Shown here: positions 10,085 to 19,984 of the stretch, piece after piece
Numbering within the stretch: the first letter of the stretch is position 1
Layout of the letters: each line of letters opens with the position of its first letter
Assembly: GCA_025370055.1 (NCBI GenBank)
Contig: CP073041.1
Span: 1,922,001 to 1,986,000, forward strand
DNA length: 64,000 nt
Direction: 5' to 3'
Source: Woronichinia naegeliana WA131
Lineage (GTDB): Bacteria > Cyanobacteriota > Cyanobacteriia > Cyanobacteriales > Microcystaceae
Position numbers and translations under genes: made by a program
Notes under the pieces: model-generated
What the model saw: only the letters and a program-made list of their open reading frames with translations
Told to the model about the DNA's origin: nothing
The model's database searches: none

Positions 10085-10391
10085 CGTTTCCGCCTCGTCG
10101 CGCCCCTTCCATTTTAGATTAATAGATGAGAAACCGAGTAATGACCACAAGCTTAACACATTGAAAAGCGATCGCCCTTAATCCCATTAAAAAATGCGAT
10201 CGCTGAGATTGGCGCGGGATAACGATTTCCGTTGTTGTAAAATGCGGTAACATAACGCTTTCTGTCTCATAAAGGTGTCAGGAACTATTACATTCAAAAT
10301 CCTGAAGTGGAAAATTGGGCAGAGAGAAAGCTTAACAGCAGCCCTAGAAAAAAAGTTGATACTTCAAGGCTGCTCCTGACCCTGATAAGTC

Positions 10392-11123
10392 CTATTTGCG
10401 AGCCACTAAAGTGCGTAACAAAAATTGAGGAAGAACTAACATCCTTTTCCAACGCCAGGGTTCTTGGTAGAGACGATAAAACCACTCTAGATTATTATCA
10501 CAAAACCATTGAGGGGCTCTTTGTTTCTGCCCCGACCAAACATCAAAACTTCCTCCGACACCAATCCAGATAGCATGAGGACAGAGATGGCGGTGTTCTC
10601 GAATCCAGGTTTCCTGACGAGGAACCCCCAAACCGACGAGAATAATCTGAGGTTGTTTTTCAGCAAGCGTTTGACACCACTCCTGCTGTTCTTCGGTCGA
10701 TAAATATCCATGATTGGTCAAAATATTGAGATGAGGAAACCGCAATTCCCAATAATAAGCAGCCTGCTTAGTTACACCTGGCTGTCCACCATAGAAAACT
10801 ATTAACGGTGGATTATCCATGTCCGCTACTTGGGTGATCAAGGATTCAGCCAGTTCAATCCCTGGACAACGTTTTTGTTGTTCCCCTTCTAGTCGTAGGT
10901 ATAAAATAACCCCAGCCCCATCAGGAATCACTAGATCAGCTTGACGGATAATCTCGCTCACCTCTGGATTTGCTTCCGCCAGCATGACCATCTCAGAGTT
11001 CAAGGTAACAACGTGAGCACCTTGCTTTTCTTTTAGACAACCCATCAGGCAATTGCTATAGTCATTGAGAAGGTGGACTGGTAGGGTAAAAACAGTGCTC
11101 TTTTTGGGGATCTCTGAGATCAT
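10392..11123 (-). CDS. WecG/TagA/CpsF family glycosyltransferase
   Basis: A 243-residue protein typical of the family in length. The conserved VVTLNSEMVMLA segment, the IPDGAGV motif near residue 70 and the GLGVPRQETWI box are all present. Members add N-acetylmannosamine or a related sugar to an undecaprenyl- or lipid-linked acceptor at the cytoplasmic membrane, in exopolysaccharide or O-antigen assembly. The acceptor here is not known. Start at ATG 11123. A fragment of another glycan-type gene lies divergently beyond it, so this may be the remains of a polysaccharide locus. Confidence 0.88.
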   Translation of the reverse strand: MISEIPKKSTVFTLPVHLLNDYSNCLMGCLKEKQGAHVVTLNSEMVMLAEANPEVSEIIRQADLVIPDGAGVILYLRLEGEQQKRCPGIELAESLITQVADMDNPPLIVFYGGQPGVTKQAAYYWELRFPHLNILTNHGYLSTEEQQEWCQTLAEKQPQIILVGLGVPRQETWIREHRHLCPHAIWIGVGGSFDVWSGQKQRAPQWFCDNNLEWFYRLYQEPWRWKRMLVLPQFLLRTLVARK

Positions 11124-11208
11124 AACTATGAAAATAGTTTAGTTCGTCATCGAATTTAACATATATTTGCCCATTTTCTGAAAGAAACAGTATTGCTTGT
11201 GTGAAATT

Positions 11209-11358
11209 ATGAATCAAGGTATTTATCTACTTGCCAATGATAACGTTATTGATAATGCGATCGCGTTTCTCAATAGTATTTCCTTACGTGATCCCTCGCT
11301 TCCGATTTACCTTGTTACTTTCGACCATGTACTGGTATTGTTGGAGAGACACCCATAA
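11209..11358 (+). pseudogene. 5' fragment of an Npun_R2821-type (glycosyltransferase-like) gene
   Basis: Reading from ATG 11209 gives MNQGIYLLANDNVIDNAIAF followed by a stretch with the pattern LNSIS...P..PIYLVTFD, which matches the start of cyanobacterial Npun_R2821/R2823-like proteins as I recall them. After about 40 codons the sequence changes and stops at 11358. The break coincides with the left side of an ISAzo13-type remnant. The rest of the gene (normally several hundred residues) is absent. Confidence 0.45.
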
Positions 11359-11460
11359 AATAAATGAGCCGATAAAATAGAAAAAGAAAGAAAGTTTTAA
11401 CAAAAAGGTAAATGGTATGCCGAAAAATCAGTCACGGAAATCAGTGAAGACCTAAAATCG

Positions 11461-11742
11461 TTGTACATCAAAACAGCAAAAAAACTAAAAGATAGCGACA
11501 GAAGACAATTCATGGCAGAGGTAGTAAAAGGATTAGGAATAGAGGGACAAATCTTAGCAGAACGTGAACTAGGGTGGAATCGACGAACAATCCGTAAAGG
11601 AATAGAAAAATTAAGGAGTGGTCAAACATTATTCTTTACTTTTTTCATTTGCTTCTCATTCTCAATAATTTCCTTCTCTATTGCGGTGACTAATTACCTC
11701 TTACCGATAATTGCCAGAGAATCAGCCTTCAGACTATGCTAG
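11461..11742 (+). pseudogene. ISAzo13-family transposase, N-terminal remnant
   Basis: The frame carries a segment typical of the start of ISAzo13-family transposases: LYIKTAKKLKDSDRRQFMAE, then the helix-turn-helix-like ELGWNRRTIRKGIEKL. Homology appears to begin upstream of the TTG at 11461 (in-frame ISEDLKS is visible). It ends near 11640 (IEKLRSG). The hydrophobic residues after that do not belong to the family. The catalytic domain is missing, so this is a dead relic. It separates the broken glycan gene from ffh. Confidence 0.55.
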
Positions 11743-11776
11743 ACAATAGTGCCGATTATCCCCCAACCGAAAGACC

Positions 11777-13243
11777 ATGTTTGATGCTCTCGCCGATCGC
11801 CTAGAGGATGCCTGGAAAAAGCTCCGTGGCCAAGATAAAATTTCTGCCAGCAATATCCAAGAGGCCCTTCAGGAAGTACGCCGCGCCCTACTATCCGCCG
11901 ATGTTAGCCTCCAGGTGGTCAAACACTTCATTGCCGAAGTTGAGAAAAAGGCTCAGGGAGCCGAGGTTATTTCAGGGGTCAATCCAGGTCAGCAATTTAT
12001 CAAAATTGTTTATGACGAATTAGTGGCAGTGATGGGGGAAAGTAATGTTCCTCTCGCTAATGCCGAGAAAAAGCCCACTGTCATTTTAATGGCAGGTTTA
12101 CAGGGAACAGGGAAAACCACCGCAACGGCAAAATTAGCCCTTTTTCTACGGAAAGAAAATCGCAGTGCCTTGATGGTGGCCACAGATGTCTATCGTCCGG
12201 CGGCGATCGATCAATTAATTACCCTGGGTCAGCAGATTGATGTTCCCGTTTTTGAAATGGGAGGAGATGCCGATCCCGTCGAAATCGCTCGGCTAGGGGT
12301 CGAAAGAGCCAAAGAATTAGGAGTCGATACCGTTCTGATCGATACAGCAGGACGTTTGCAAATTGATCCTGAAATGATGGCTGAGTTAGCCCGTATTAAG
12401 GCGGTGGTCAATCCCGATGACACCTTGCTGGTGGTAGATGCCATGACCGGTCAGGAAGCCGCTAATTTAACTCGTACCTTTCAAGATGAAATTGGTATTA
12501 CGGGAGCCATTTTAACCAAGCTAGATGGGGATACCAGAGGAGGAGCAGCCCTTTCCGTTCGTCAAGTCTCAGGACAGCCTATTAAATTTGTCGGGGTTGG
12601 CGAAAAAGTAGAGGCCCTACAACCGTTTTACCCCGATCGCCTGGCCAGCCGCATTCTTAATATGGGGGATGTGTTAACCCTCGTTGAAAAAGCACAAGAG
12701 GCGATCGATATTGGCGATGTGGAAAAAATGCAAACGAAGATCAGGTCAGCCACCTTTGACTTTGATGACTTCCTGAAGCAAATGCGTTTGATGAAAAATA
12801 TGGGATCTTTCGGGGGTTTGCTTAAACTGATTCCGGGGATGAATAAACTTAGCAGTAGTGATATCGAAAAAGGGGAAGGAGAACTAAAACGCACCGAAGC
12901 GATGATCAACTCCATGACCATTGAAGAGCGCAAAAATCCCGATTTATTAGCCAAATCGCCTAGTCGTCGCCGTCGCATTGCCAAGGGATCAGGTCATGGC
13001 GAAAGCGATGTTTCCAAACTGGTGACTAACTTTACCCGAATGCGATCAATGATGCAGCAAATGGGCATGGGCGGAATGCCCGGAATGGGAATGCCCGGAA
13101 TGGGAATGCCTGGGATGGGCGGTGGCATGCCTGGGATGGGAATGAATCGACCCATGCCGCCAGGATTTCGGGGCTATGCAGGCAGCAATACTAAGGGCAA
13201 AAAGAAAAAAGAGAAAAAGAAAAAAGGCTTTGGTAATCTCTAG
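11777..13243 (+). CDS. ffh: Signal recognition particle protein Ffh
   Basis: A 488-residue GTPase that binds SRP RNA and signal sequences emerging from the ribosome and delivers the complex to FtsY at the membrane. The N domain is followed by the G domain: P-loop GLQGTGKTT (about 107-115), DTAGRLQ (189-195), TKLDGDTRGG (247-256). The M domain follows (about 330-450) with SGHGESDV for RNA contact and a Met-rich core. The C-terminal tail is a run of GMPGMGM units then a Lys-rich end, longer than in E. coli. Length fits cyanobacterial Ffh. It stands alone, and I did not find the 4.5S/SRP RNA gene in the window. Confidence 0.98.
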   Translation: MFDALADRLEDAWKKLRGQDKISASNIQEALQEVRRALLSADVSLQVVKHFIAEVEKKAQGAEVISGVNPGQQFIKIVYDELVAVMGESNVPLANAEKKPTVILMAGLQGTGKTTATAKLALFLRKENRSALMVATDVYRPAAIDQLITLGQQIDVPVFEMGGDADPVEIARLGVERAKELGVDTVLIDTAGRLQIDPEMMAELARIKAVVNPDDTLLVVDAMTGQEAANLTRTFQDEIGITGAILTKLDGDTRGGAALSVRQVSGQPIKFVGVGEKVEALQPFYPDRLASRILNMGDVLTLVEKAQEAIDIGDVEKMQTKIRSATFDFDDFLKQMRLMKNMGSFGGLLKLIPGMNKLSSSDIEKGEGELKRTEAMINSMTIEERKNPDLLAKSPSRRRRIAKGSGHGESDVSKLVTNFTRMRSMMQQMGMGGMPGMGMPGMGMPGMGGGMPGMGMNRPMPPGFRGYAGSNTKGKKKKEKKKKGFGNL

Positions 13244-13469
13244 AGCCTGTCATCAATTGGGGGGTTAACATGAGTGACAAATGCAGTTAAACCGAAATGC
13301 CGTAATCGCCCAGAGCCGTCACACAGACCAAGAATACCAGTATCTATGGATACAGCAAACCGTTCTTGAATCGCACTAATCTTTCGGTTTCTTAGTGTAG
13401 CAAGTAGCAAGACGGTCGGGGAATATGGCACAATCTAAACACACCTGATTCGAGCCAACAAAACTCTCC

Positions 13470-14066
13470 ATGATCCCTACTGTTATTGAAACCTCTGGCC
13501 GTGGCGAGCGTGCCTTTGATATCTATTCCCGTCTGCTGCGTGAACGGATTGTCTTTCTCGGACAGGAAGTACGGGATGAAAATGCCAACCTAGTTGTCGC
13601 CCAACTCTTATTTCTTGAAGCTGAAGACCCCGAAAAGGATATTTATCTCTACATCAATTCCCCTGGCGGCTCCGTTTCGGCTGGTTTAGGTATTTTTGAT
13701 ACGATGAACCAAATTCGCCCTGATGTTTCCACCATTTGTATCGGTCTGGCTGCCAGTATGGGCGCGTTCTTATTGAGTGCTGGAGCCAAAGGTAAGCGGA
13801 TGAGCCTACCCAACTCGCGCATTATGATCCACCAACCATTGGGAGGAGCCCAGGGTCAAGCCACCGATATTGAAATTCAGGCGAAAGAAATTCTTTATCT
13901 CAAGGGTCTGCTGAATCAACATTTGGCCAACCATACGGGACAACCCTTAGATCGCATTATTGAAGATACGGAACGGGATTTCTTTATGTCGGCGGTTGAT
14001 GCCAAGGAATACGGACTGATTGACCAAGTGATTAACCGTCGTCCTTCTGCTCTCAATCCCTTGTAA
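13470..14066 (+). CDS. clpP: ATP-dependent Clp protease proteolytic subunit
   Basis: A 198-residue serine protease subunit that forms the tetradecameric chamber fed by ClpC/ClpX. The catalytic triad is complete: S96 in [10 protein letters not shown]121 in MIHQPLGG and D170 in ERDFF. The oxyanion motif [10 protein letters not shown] sits at 63-72. Length is standard. The ATG at 13470 gives the expected short N-terminal axial loop region. Cyanobacteria carry several clpP paralogues; which one this is cannot be told from sequence alone. It is followed directly by a HIP1 repeat array. Confidence 0.96.
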   Translation: MIPTVIETSGRGERAFDIYSRLLRERIVFLGQEVRDENANLVVAQLLFLEAEDPEKDIYLYINSPGGSVSAGLGIFDTMNQIRPDVSTICIGLAASMGAFLLSAGAKGKRMSLPNSRIMIHQPLGGAQGQATDIEIQAKEILYLKGLLNQHLANHTGQPLDRIIEDTERDFFMSAVDAKEYGLIDQVINRRPSALNPL

Positions 14067-14098
14067 TTTACCAAACAATTTGCAAAACCACAACCAAG

Positions 14099-14234
14099 GC
14101 GATCGCCTCTTCCCGATTAAGAAAAACAGCGATCGCACTTTCCCGATTAAGAAAAAACGCGATCGCCTCTTCCCGATTAAGAAAAACAGCGATCGCCTCT
14201 TCCCGATTAAGAAAAAACGCGATCGCCTCTCTCC
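14099..14234. repeat. HIP1-based 30-bp tandem array, first segment
   Basis: Four copies of an exact 30-bp period starting at 14101, 14131, 14161 and 14191, plus a partial one. Each unit is the HIP1 octamer followed by CTCTTCCCGATTAAGAAAAA with small variants (CTCTT or ACTTT; ACA or AACGC). The same array resumes at 15520 and 16983, so it was one array of roughly 320 bp cut by an IS1 and an ISKra4 insertion. It lies between clpP and the 3' end of the RTX gene on the minus strand. Confidence 0.9.
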
Positions 14235-15511
14235 GGCACTGGTATCGTCTAGCTAGAAGCTACAAACGTTGCAATACGAGAGGTTCAAGAAATCAGGCGA
14301 ATTTGGAGTAAGTCCTCCCAAGTTAACCCCTTTTCAATTATACCGAGAGCTACAGCAGGAACTTCTCTAGTCGTAAAATGGCTGCGAACAAAGTTATGAA
14401 CCATCCAGAAAATATCTAGCACTCGCTGTAATCCCACAACAGATTTAGCATAAGTATTTGTTCGACGACGAAAGGCGGCTAAATAGCGTCGTAGAGAACT
14501 ATTAAATGCCTCAACGTGGTTGGCATGAACATCCTTGTCTTCTGGTTTTTCTGTTGTCTCAGGATGTTCAGTTTTCGGAGTTTCTACTTTCTCTAGTTTA
14601 CCCTCAGAATCTCGACGTTTACTACTCTTATTTTTTAATCTTACCACCATACCCTTCGGTAATACTTTGGTGGGACGACCTCGCTTCCCAGTCCTTAATA
14701 CTTCGTGACAAATATTAAATAGCAGTTGACTATATCGCTTTTCTCCATCTGTAAATAACTGGAGAGATTCTGCACTCCTTTCAAATAATTCCGCTACCGT
14801 CATCATTGCTTCTAGAAATAATTTCTGCTCTTTTCGACCACATTTTAAATGCCAAATAAAGCGGCTAGCCCTGTCCATGAGCACGATTGTCCACCCCTCA
14901 GAGGCACTTGCTTCTTTATTTTTTCCAACTTTTGTGTATAGTTCATCCCCTTCTATTACTAATTTAACAAATTCATTCACTAAGGCGTATAAAAATAATG
15001 TCTCTTGTAATCCTGATAATTTCTTTTCCCAATTCAATATTGTTGTTTTCGCGTAGCCGAATACTCGGGCTGCTGCATTCAATCCTATTCCTTCCATTCT
15101 GGCTTTTAATACTTTTATAATTTCACTTAATGGGGTTTCTAAGCCAGCGATTACGCTACCATAAGTCTCAGCAAAACAAGAACTACATTCTTGACAAATG
15201 AACATTTTACGTTCCCCGTTACCTTTCGTTTGATAATGAGAATGTATTTTTACATTTTCACTATAGCAATGAGGACAGTTTTTCTTGAATAAGGCATCCT
15301 CTTTCTCTTGGCACAAGCCAACATCATTCAGGATTTTCATAGAGCTTTTCTTTAATATTGACATTGTTTTCTGTTTCCTTTTTCTTTGATATAATGACAA
15401 TAATAATAGTATAATAAAAACGGGCCGATGTCTAGTCTTAAACTATTTTTCTATTTTCTCAAAGCCTTACACCATAACTTTTTCCAACTTTGATCAGACG
15501 ATACCAGTTCC
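14235..15511 (-). mobile_element. Complete IS1-family element with 8-bp target duplication
   Basis: A 1277-bp element bounded by inverted ends GGCACTGGTATCGTCT (14235-14250) and the complement of GGAACTGGTATCGTCT (15496-15511). It is flanked by CTCTCTCC at 14227-14234 and 15512-15519, a perfect 8-bp duplication as expected for IS1. It is inserted in the HIP1 array and carries one transposase gene on the minus strand. A relic of the same element is present at 42686-43016. Confidence 0.85.
14285..15364 (-). CDS. IS1-family transposase (long single-ORF type)
   Basis: About 359 residues from the preferred ATG at 15364, which has an AAAGGAAA ribosome site; an in-frame ATG at 15400 is less likely. 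An N-terminal zinc ribbon (CPHCYSENV ... CQECSSCF) is followed by a helix-turn-helix and the DDE-type domain: GDELYTKVGK, LFTDGEKRY and HVEAFNSSLRRYLAAF give the D-D-E set. A charged insert (about KTEHPETTEKPEDK) lies before the Glu. It is longer than E. coli IS1 InsAB and made without frameshifting, like the long IS1 subgroups of archaea and cyanobacteria. The ORF is intact and the element may be mobile. Confidence 0.75.
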   Translation of the reverse strand: MSILKKSSMKILNDVGLCQEKEDALFKKNCPHCYSENVKIHSHYQTKGNGERKMFICQECSSCFAETYGSVIAGLETPLSEIIKVLKARMEGIGLNAAARVFGYAKTTILNWEKKLSGLQETLFLYALVNEFVKLVIEGDELYTKVGKNKEASASEGWTIVLMDRASRFIWHLKCGRKEQKLFLEAMMTVAELFERSAESLQLFTDGEKRYSQLLFNICHEVLRTGKRGRPTKVLPKGMVVRLKNKSSKRRDSEGKLEKVETPKTEHPETTEKPEDKDVHANHVEAFNSSLRRYLAAFRRRTNTYAKSVVGLQRVLDIFWMVHNFVRSHFTTREVPAVALGIIEKGLTWEDLLQIRLIS

Positions 15512-15519
15512 CTCTCTCC

Positions 15520-15592
15520 CTTCAGCCAGAAAAAAGCGATCGCCTCTTCCCCTTTAGTAGGAAAAAAGCGATCGCCTCTTCCCGATTAAGAA
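15520..15592. repeat. HIP1 tandem array, middle segment
   Basis: Continuation of the array at 14099 after the IS1 element: two HIP1 octamers with CTCTTCCC spacers. It is cut again at 15593 by ISKra4 copy 1, whose target duplication ATTAAGAA (15585-15592) is part of the repeat unit. Confidence 0.85.
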
Positions 15593-16982
15593 GGGTGCGA
15601 CCTTTAGTTGATAAAAGCTGTTGTAATCAGGGTTCTACAGGGAACCCATATTGATCAAGTTTTGCCCAAAATTGACTCCATCGTTCCTTGGTCAATACCA
15701 AAGCTCGTAGGCTCAAAATAATTCCTGCTCCTTTTTCCTTCCATCGCATCCCTGAACAACATAATCGTTGTTTGACCAACGTCTTACAAGCTGCTTCCGT
15801 AACACCTGAACCAATCGGATACTTTTTCTCTATGTATTCAGCATAATCCATTTGATGCTGATGATTCTCGTAATAAGTAATCGCCGCTTGTAGTTTCTCG
15901 GTAAGATTCTTAGAATGACTTTTTTCTTCTTTGACTTCTTTCATCAGATTTAGCAGTTCTCCTGCTTTTCCTTTTTCATGCTTGAGTTCTCGACAATTTT
16001 CAGTCAACCATTCTTTTTGTTTTGACACGGTATTCGGATGCAACGCTTCTGCCAAGGCACCTAAGTAACCAGAGGCATGATAGAAATCTAATATCTGTTC
16101 TTCCGTTTGCTTTTCTAAAAACTTCCAATTTGATTCTGCCCCGTCTGCTATCCCGACCAATGTTGCCTCTGGATAACGGTTTTTCGCTCGCTCAATTTCT
16201 CTTTCTAATCTTTCTAGAAAACTCTTTTTTCCATACTCTGGTGCCGCACCTAGATAGATTGTATGTTGACGTTCGCCTTCACTATCGTATAGGGAAACGG
16301 TTCCCACCATTGCTTCACGGTAGCCATCCTCACACATCAGCATACAGGTTCCATCTAATCCTATTCCCACTGTTGCAATTTGGCTATCCTCCTTGGGCGG
16401 GGCATAACTCCACGCTTCTTCTTTTGCCTGTACCACACTTCCTACTGCTTCACTCAATCTTTGGATATAGGATAGCGCTACTTTTCTACCATGATTTTCT
16501 AATAAATCATTTTTCACCTCTTTGCCTGCCATCCCTGACATTTTTGAGGATACCTGTTTTGCCAATAATGGCGTTGATGTTATGATTATCCTTGCTTCTC
16601 TTTCTAAGGGGCAATACGTTTTTCCTCAAAGGTGAACGCTGATATACATGACGATTCACTATAACCTCACCATAAGGTGTTTGATATTCTTTCGGTTGCT
16701 CTCCCTTACTCTTCCAGATTTCTTCACCGATTTTTAAGGGTGAACCATCTGTATCTAAATATTTCAAGGCTTCTTTGCTGGCGATGCAACCTACTTCGTT
16801 TAAGCCTTTTTGAATATTTATTTCTGTATCCAACATTGAACGACTGAGTTCTAATGTTAGTTCTATTTTTATCTTTGAACCCTCTACATTAATTAGTTTT
16901 GCTGTCATCATTGTTTCCTCTTTGTCACTTTTCATCCCATGTTAACACTTTTCTTTTCCTTCATCAACTAAAGGTCACACCC
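15593..16982 (-). mobile_element. ISKra4-family element, copy 1 (frameshifted)
   Basis: A 1390-bp element. Its ends are GGGTGCGACCTTTAGTTGAT (15593) and, on the other strand, GGGTGTGACCTTTAGTTGAT (ending 16982). It is flanked by the 8-bp duplication ATTAAGAA at 15585-15592 and 16983-16990. It is nearly identical to three other copies in this window. The transposase is split into two frames. Confidence 0.9.
15627..16935 (-). pseudogene. ISKra4 transposase, split in two frames
   Basis: The same protein as the intact 435-residue copy at 20019-21326, but the codons after VYQRS are shifted. The N-terminal ORF (16935 to 16507) runs out after 142 residues, and the catalytic part (15627-16565) is read in the +1 frame from a TTG. 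The cause is a local replacement: six bases CCTTTG stand where the intact copy has five bases GTAGG. The identical change is present in copies 2 and 4. It may be a mutation that has been copied, or a shift site; the stop TGA just ahead of the second frame argues against efficient read-through. Confidence 0.8.
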
Positions 16983-17097
16983 ATTAAGAAAAACAGCGAT
17001 CGCACTTTCCCGATTAAGAAAAAACGCGATCGCCTCTTCCCGATTAAGAAAAACAGCGATCGCACTTTCCCGATTAAGAAAAAACGCGATCGCTAAG
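16983..17097. repeat. HIP1 tandem array, last segment
   Basis: Three to four 30-bp units identical in pattern to 14099-14234, ending 13 bp before the stop codon of the RTX gene on the minus strand. Read on that strand, each octamer is followed by a run of T residues. Confidence 0.9.
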
Positions 17098-17109
17098 GTT
17101 CAACCCCTG

Positions 17110-18680
17110 TTAACCTACAAAAATATCCTCAGACGTTAGGGCTAAACCGACACTCAAGGTTGCAATTTGTTTGGAAGTTCCTAGTCCGTTTCCATCAGCA
17201 TCAAATGATAAAGCTCCGTCGGTGGAGTTATAAATAAAACGCTGACTCGCGCTGGTCGCACTGGAGCCAAGAATAAATTGGGTTTGGGTTAAGGGATTCC
17301 CTGCTATTAAACCACTGCCGAAGCCTGAAGCAGAGATAAAAATGGTATCTTCGTTGGGAGTAAAGTCTGTGATGGTATCTATTCCGAGATTGGGATTAGC
17401 GAAGAAAAAGGTATCACTTCCGCTTCCTCCTGTGAGGGTATCATTTCCTGCTGCTCCTGTGAGGTAGTCACCGTTGCCTGCACCGTTGAGAATGTCATTA
17501 CCCGTTCCCCCTGTGAGGTAGTCGCTGTAATTTTTTCCTAATAAAACACTGTTACCATTGGTTCCTTGTTGGTTGCGAGTGTTGTCATCGTTAATGATAG
17601 TGGCGGTTTGGGCAGCTGTTGTGTTGATTGTATAACCTGTTCCACTTGCTAGTTGTAAGATAACAGTTTCGTTGGTTTCTAGGGTGGTGTCAGCAGTTGG
17701 ATCAAGGGTCAGTGTGGCGGTGGCTGAATCTGCCGCAAAGCTGATGGTTTGGTTCGTGCCTGGGGTTGCGCCTGTGTAGTCTGTTACATCGGCTGTTCCT
17801 GCAATGCTGTAGTTAACGATCAGGGCGTTGGTTGTGGCTCCTGTGCGGGTGAAAGTATAGATGAAGTTGTTGGGGCTATCTTCGCTGATGGCACTATAGT
17901 TTAATCCCAAGCTAATGATGGGGCCGTCGTCATTAGTGATGGTTCCTGTTACGGCTGTTGTTGTTCCAATGGTGTAGCCTGTTCCTGTTGCTAGGGTTAA
18001 AGCTACGGTTTCGTTGTTTTCTATGGTGGTATCGGCTGTGGGATTTACGGTAACGGTTGCTGTGGCAGAGTTAGCCGCAAAGATGACACTGTTTGTGATC
18101 GTTGCGTAATCTGTGCCGTTGGTTGCGGTTCCTCCAATGGTGTAATTAACGTTGAGAGGGTTGGTTATTAACCCTGTACGAGTGAAGGTATAAACTAAGT
18201 TTGCTGTTCCATCTTCTGTAACATTTGTTGGTGATACTGCTAGAGTGATGGAAGGGAAATCATCATTTAAAATAGTTCCTATAGCCGTTGCTGTTCCAAG
18301 AGTAGCTCCATTGGTAGGATTGGAAAGAGTGACGGTAAAGTTTTCATCGAGTTCAACTGTTGTGTCTCCACTGACGTTGACGGTAATCACCTTAGAGGTT
18401 TCATTCGCAGCAAAGGTAACGATTCCCGACGGCAAAGTTCCACCAAAGTCAGCAGCATTAGCAAGGTTAGTTCCTGTGCCTGTGACTGCCCAATTAACGT
18501 TGTTTATTTCTGTTGTTGAACCAGACCGTGTGACGGTAAAGGTAAATGCTTTATTCCCTGAATTTCCTTCTGTCTGATTCGCATTGGTCGCCGCGATCGC
18601 TAAGTTTGTAGATGATTTTTCAACAACTTTTAGAGTTAGCTTGTTGCTAAACCATTGAGGTAAAAACTGAAGAGTAGAGT
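17110..18680 (-). pseudogene. Calx-beta/RTX surface protein, 3' part (interrupted by ISKra4)
   Basis: The C-terminal part of a large calcium-binding adhesin, probably exported by a type I system. The frame is open from 18680 to 17110. It opens with LQFLPQWFSNKLTLKV and then at least three Calx-beta repeats (units ending ...LATGTGYTIGT and ...LQLASGTGYTINT, each followed by a NDD motif). RTX nonapeptides follow (GGTGNDILNGAGNGDYL, GGSGSDTFFF) and a C-terminal secretion tail ending LTSEDIFVG. Removing ISKra4 copy 2 and one target duplication joins this frame to 21468-21713 without a shift (SINST-LQFLP). An internal ATG at 18435 is not the real start. Confidence 0.8.
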
Positions 18681-19984
18681 GGGTGTGACCTTTAGTTGAT
18701 GAAGGAAAAGAAAAGTGTTAACATGAGATGAAAAGTGACAAAGAGGAAACAATGATGACAGCAAAACTAATTAATGTAGAGGGTTCAAAGATAAAAATAG
18801 AACTAACATTAGAACTAAGTCGTTCAATGTTGGATACAGAAATAAATATTCAAAAAGGCTTAAACGAAGTAGGTTGCATCGCCAGCAAAGAAGCCTTGAA
18901 ATATTTAGATACAGATGGTTCACCCTTAAAAATCGGTGAAGAAATCTGGAAGAGTAAGGGAGAGCAACCGAAAGAATATCAAACACCTTATGGTGAGGTT
19001 ATAGTGAATCGTCATGTATATCAGCGTTCACCTTTGAGGAAAAACGTATTGCCCCTTAGAAAGAGAAGCAAGGATAATCATAACATCAACGCCATTATTG
19101 GCAAAACAGGTATCCTCAAAAATGTCAGGGATGGCAGGCAAAGAGGTGAAAAATGATTTATTAGAAAATCATGGTAGAAAAGTAGCGCTATCCTATATCC
19201 AAAGATTGAGTGAAGCAGTAGGAAGTGTGGTACAGGCAAAAGAAGAAGCGTGGAGTTATGCCCCGCCCAAGGAGGATAGCCAAATTGCAACAGTGGGAAT
19301 AGGATTAGATGGAACCTGTATGCTGATGTGTGAGGATGGCTACCGTGAAGCAATGGTGGGAACCGTTTCCCTATACGATAGTGAAGGCGAACGTCAACAT
19401 ACAATCTATCTAGGTGCGGCACCAGAGTATGGAAAAAAGAGTTTTCTAGAAAGATTAGAAAGAGAAATTGAGCGAGCGAAAAACCGTTATCCAGAGGCAA
19501 CATTGGTCGGGATAGCAGACGGGGCAGAATCAAATTGGAAGTTTTTAGAAAAGCAAACGGAAGAACAGATATTAGATTTCTATCATGCCTCTGGTTACTT
19601 AGGTGCCTTGGCAGAAGCGTTGCATCCGAATACCGTGTCAAAACAAAAAGAATGGTTGACTGAAAATTGTCGAGAACTCAAGCATGAAAAAGGAAAAGCA
19701 GGAGAACTGCTAAATCTGATGAAAGAAGTCAAAGAAGAAAAAAGTCATTCTAAGAATCTTACCGAGAAACTACAAGCGGCGATTACTTATTACGAGAATC
19801 ATCAGCATCAAATGGATTATGCTGAATACATAGAGAAAAAGTATCCGATTGGTTCAGGTGTTACGGAAGCAGCTTGTAAGACGTTGGTCAAACAACGATT
19901 ATGTTGTTCAGGGATGCGATGGAAGGAAAAAGGAGCAGGAATTATTTTGAGCCTACGAGCTTTGGTATTGACGAAGGAACGATG

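Noticed and set aside
11682-11697. 15-bp identity with 43018-43032 (TTGCGGTGACTAATT) as a shared element end
   Set aside because: A match of that length is expected by chance in a window of this size and the flanks do not extend it.
16022-16585. 187-residue ORF opposite the ISKra4 transposase (also at 19078-19641 and 20414-20977)
   Set aside because: It is an antisense shadow of the transposase; its conservation only reflects the near-identity of the IS copies.
18435-18437. ATG at 18435 as the start of an independent RTX gene
   Set aside because: The same frame is open upstream through Calx-beta sequence to the ISKra4 boundary and continues beyond it; the ATG is internal.
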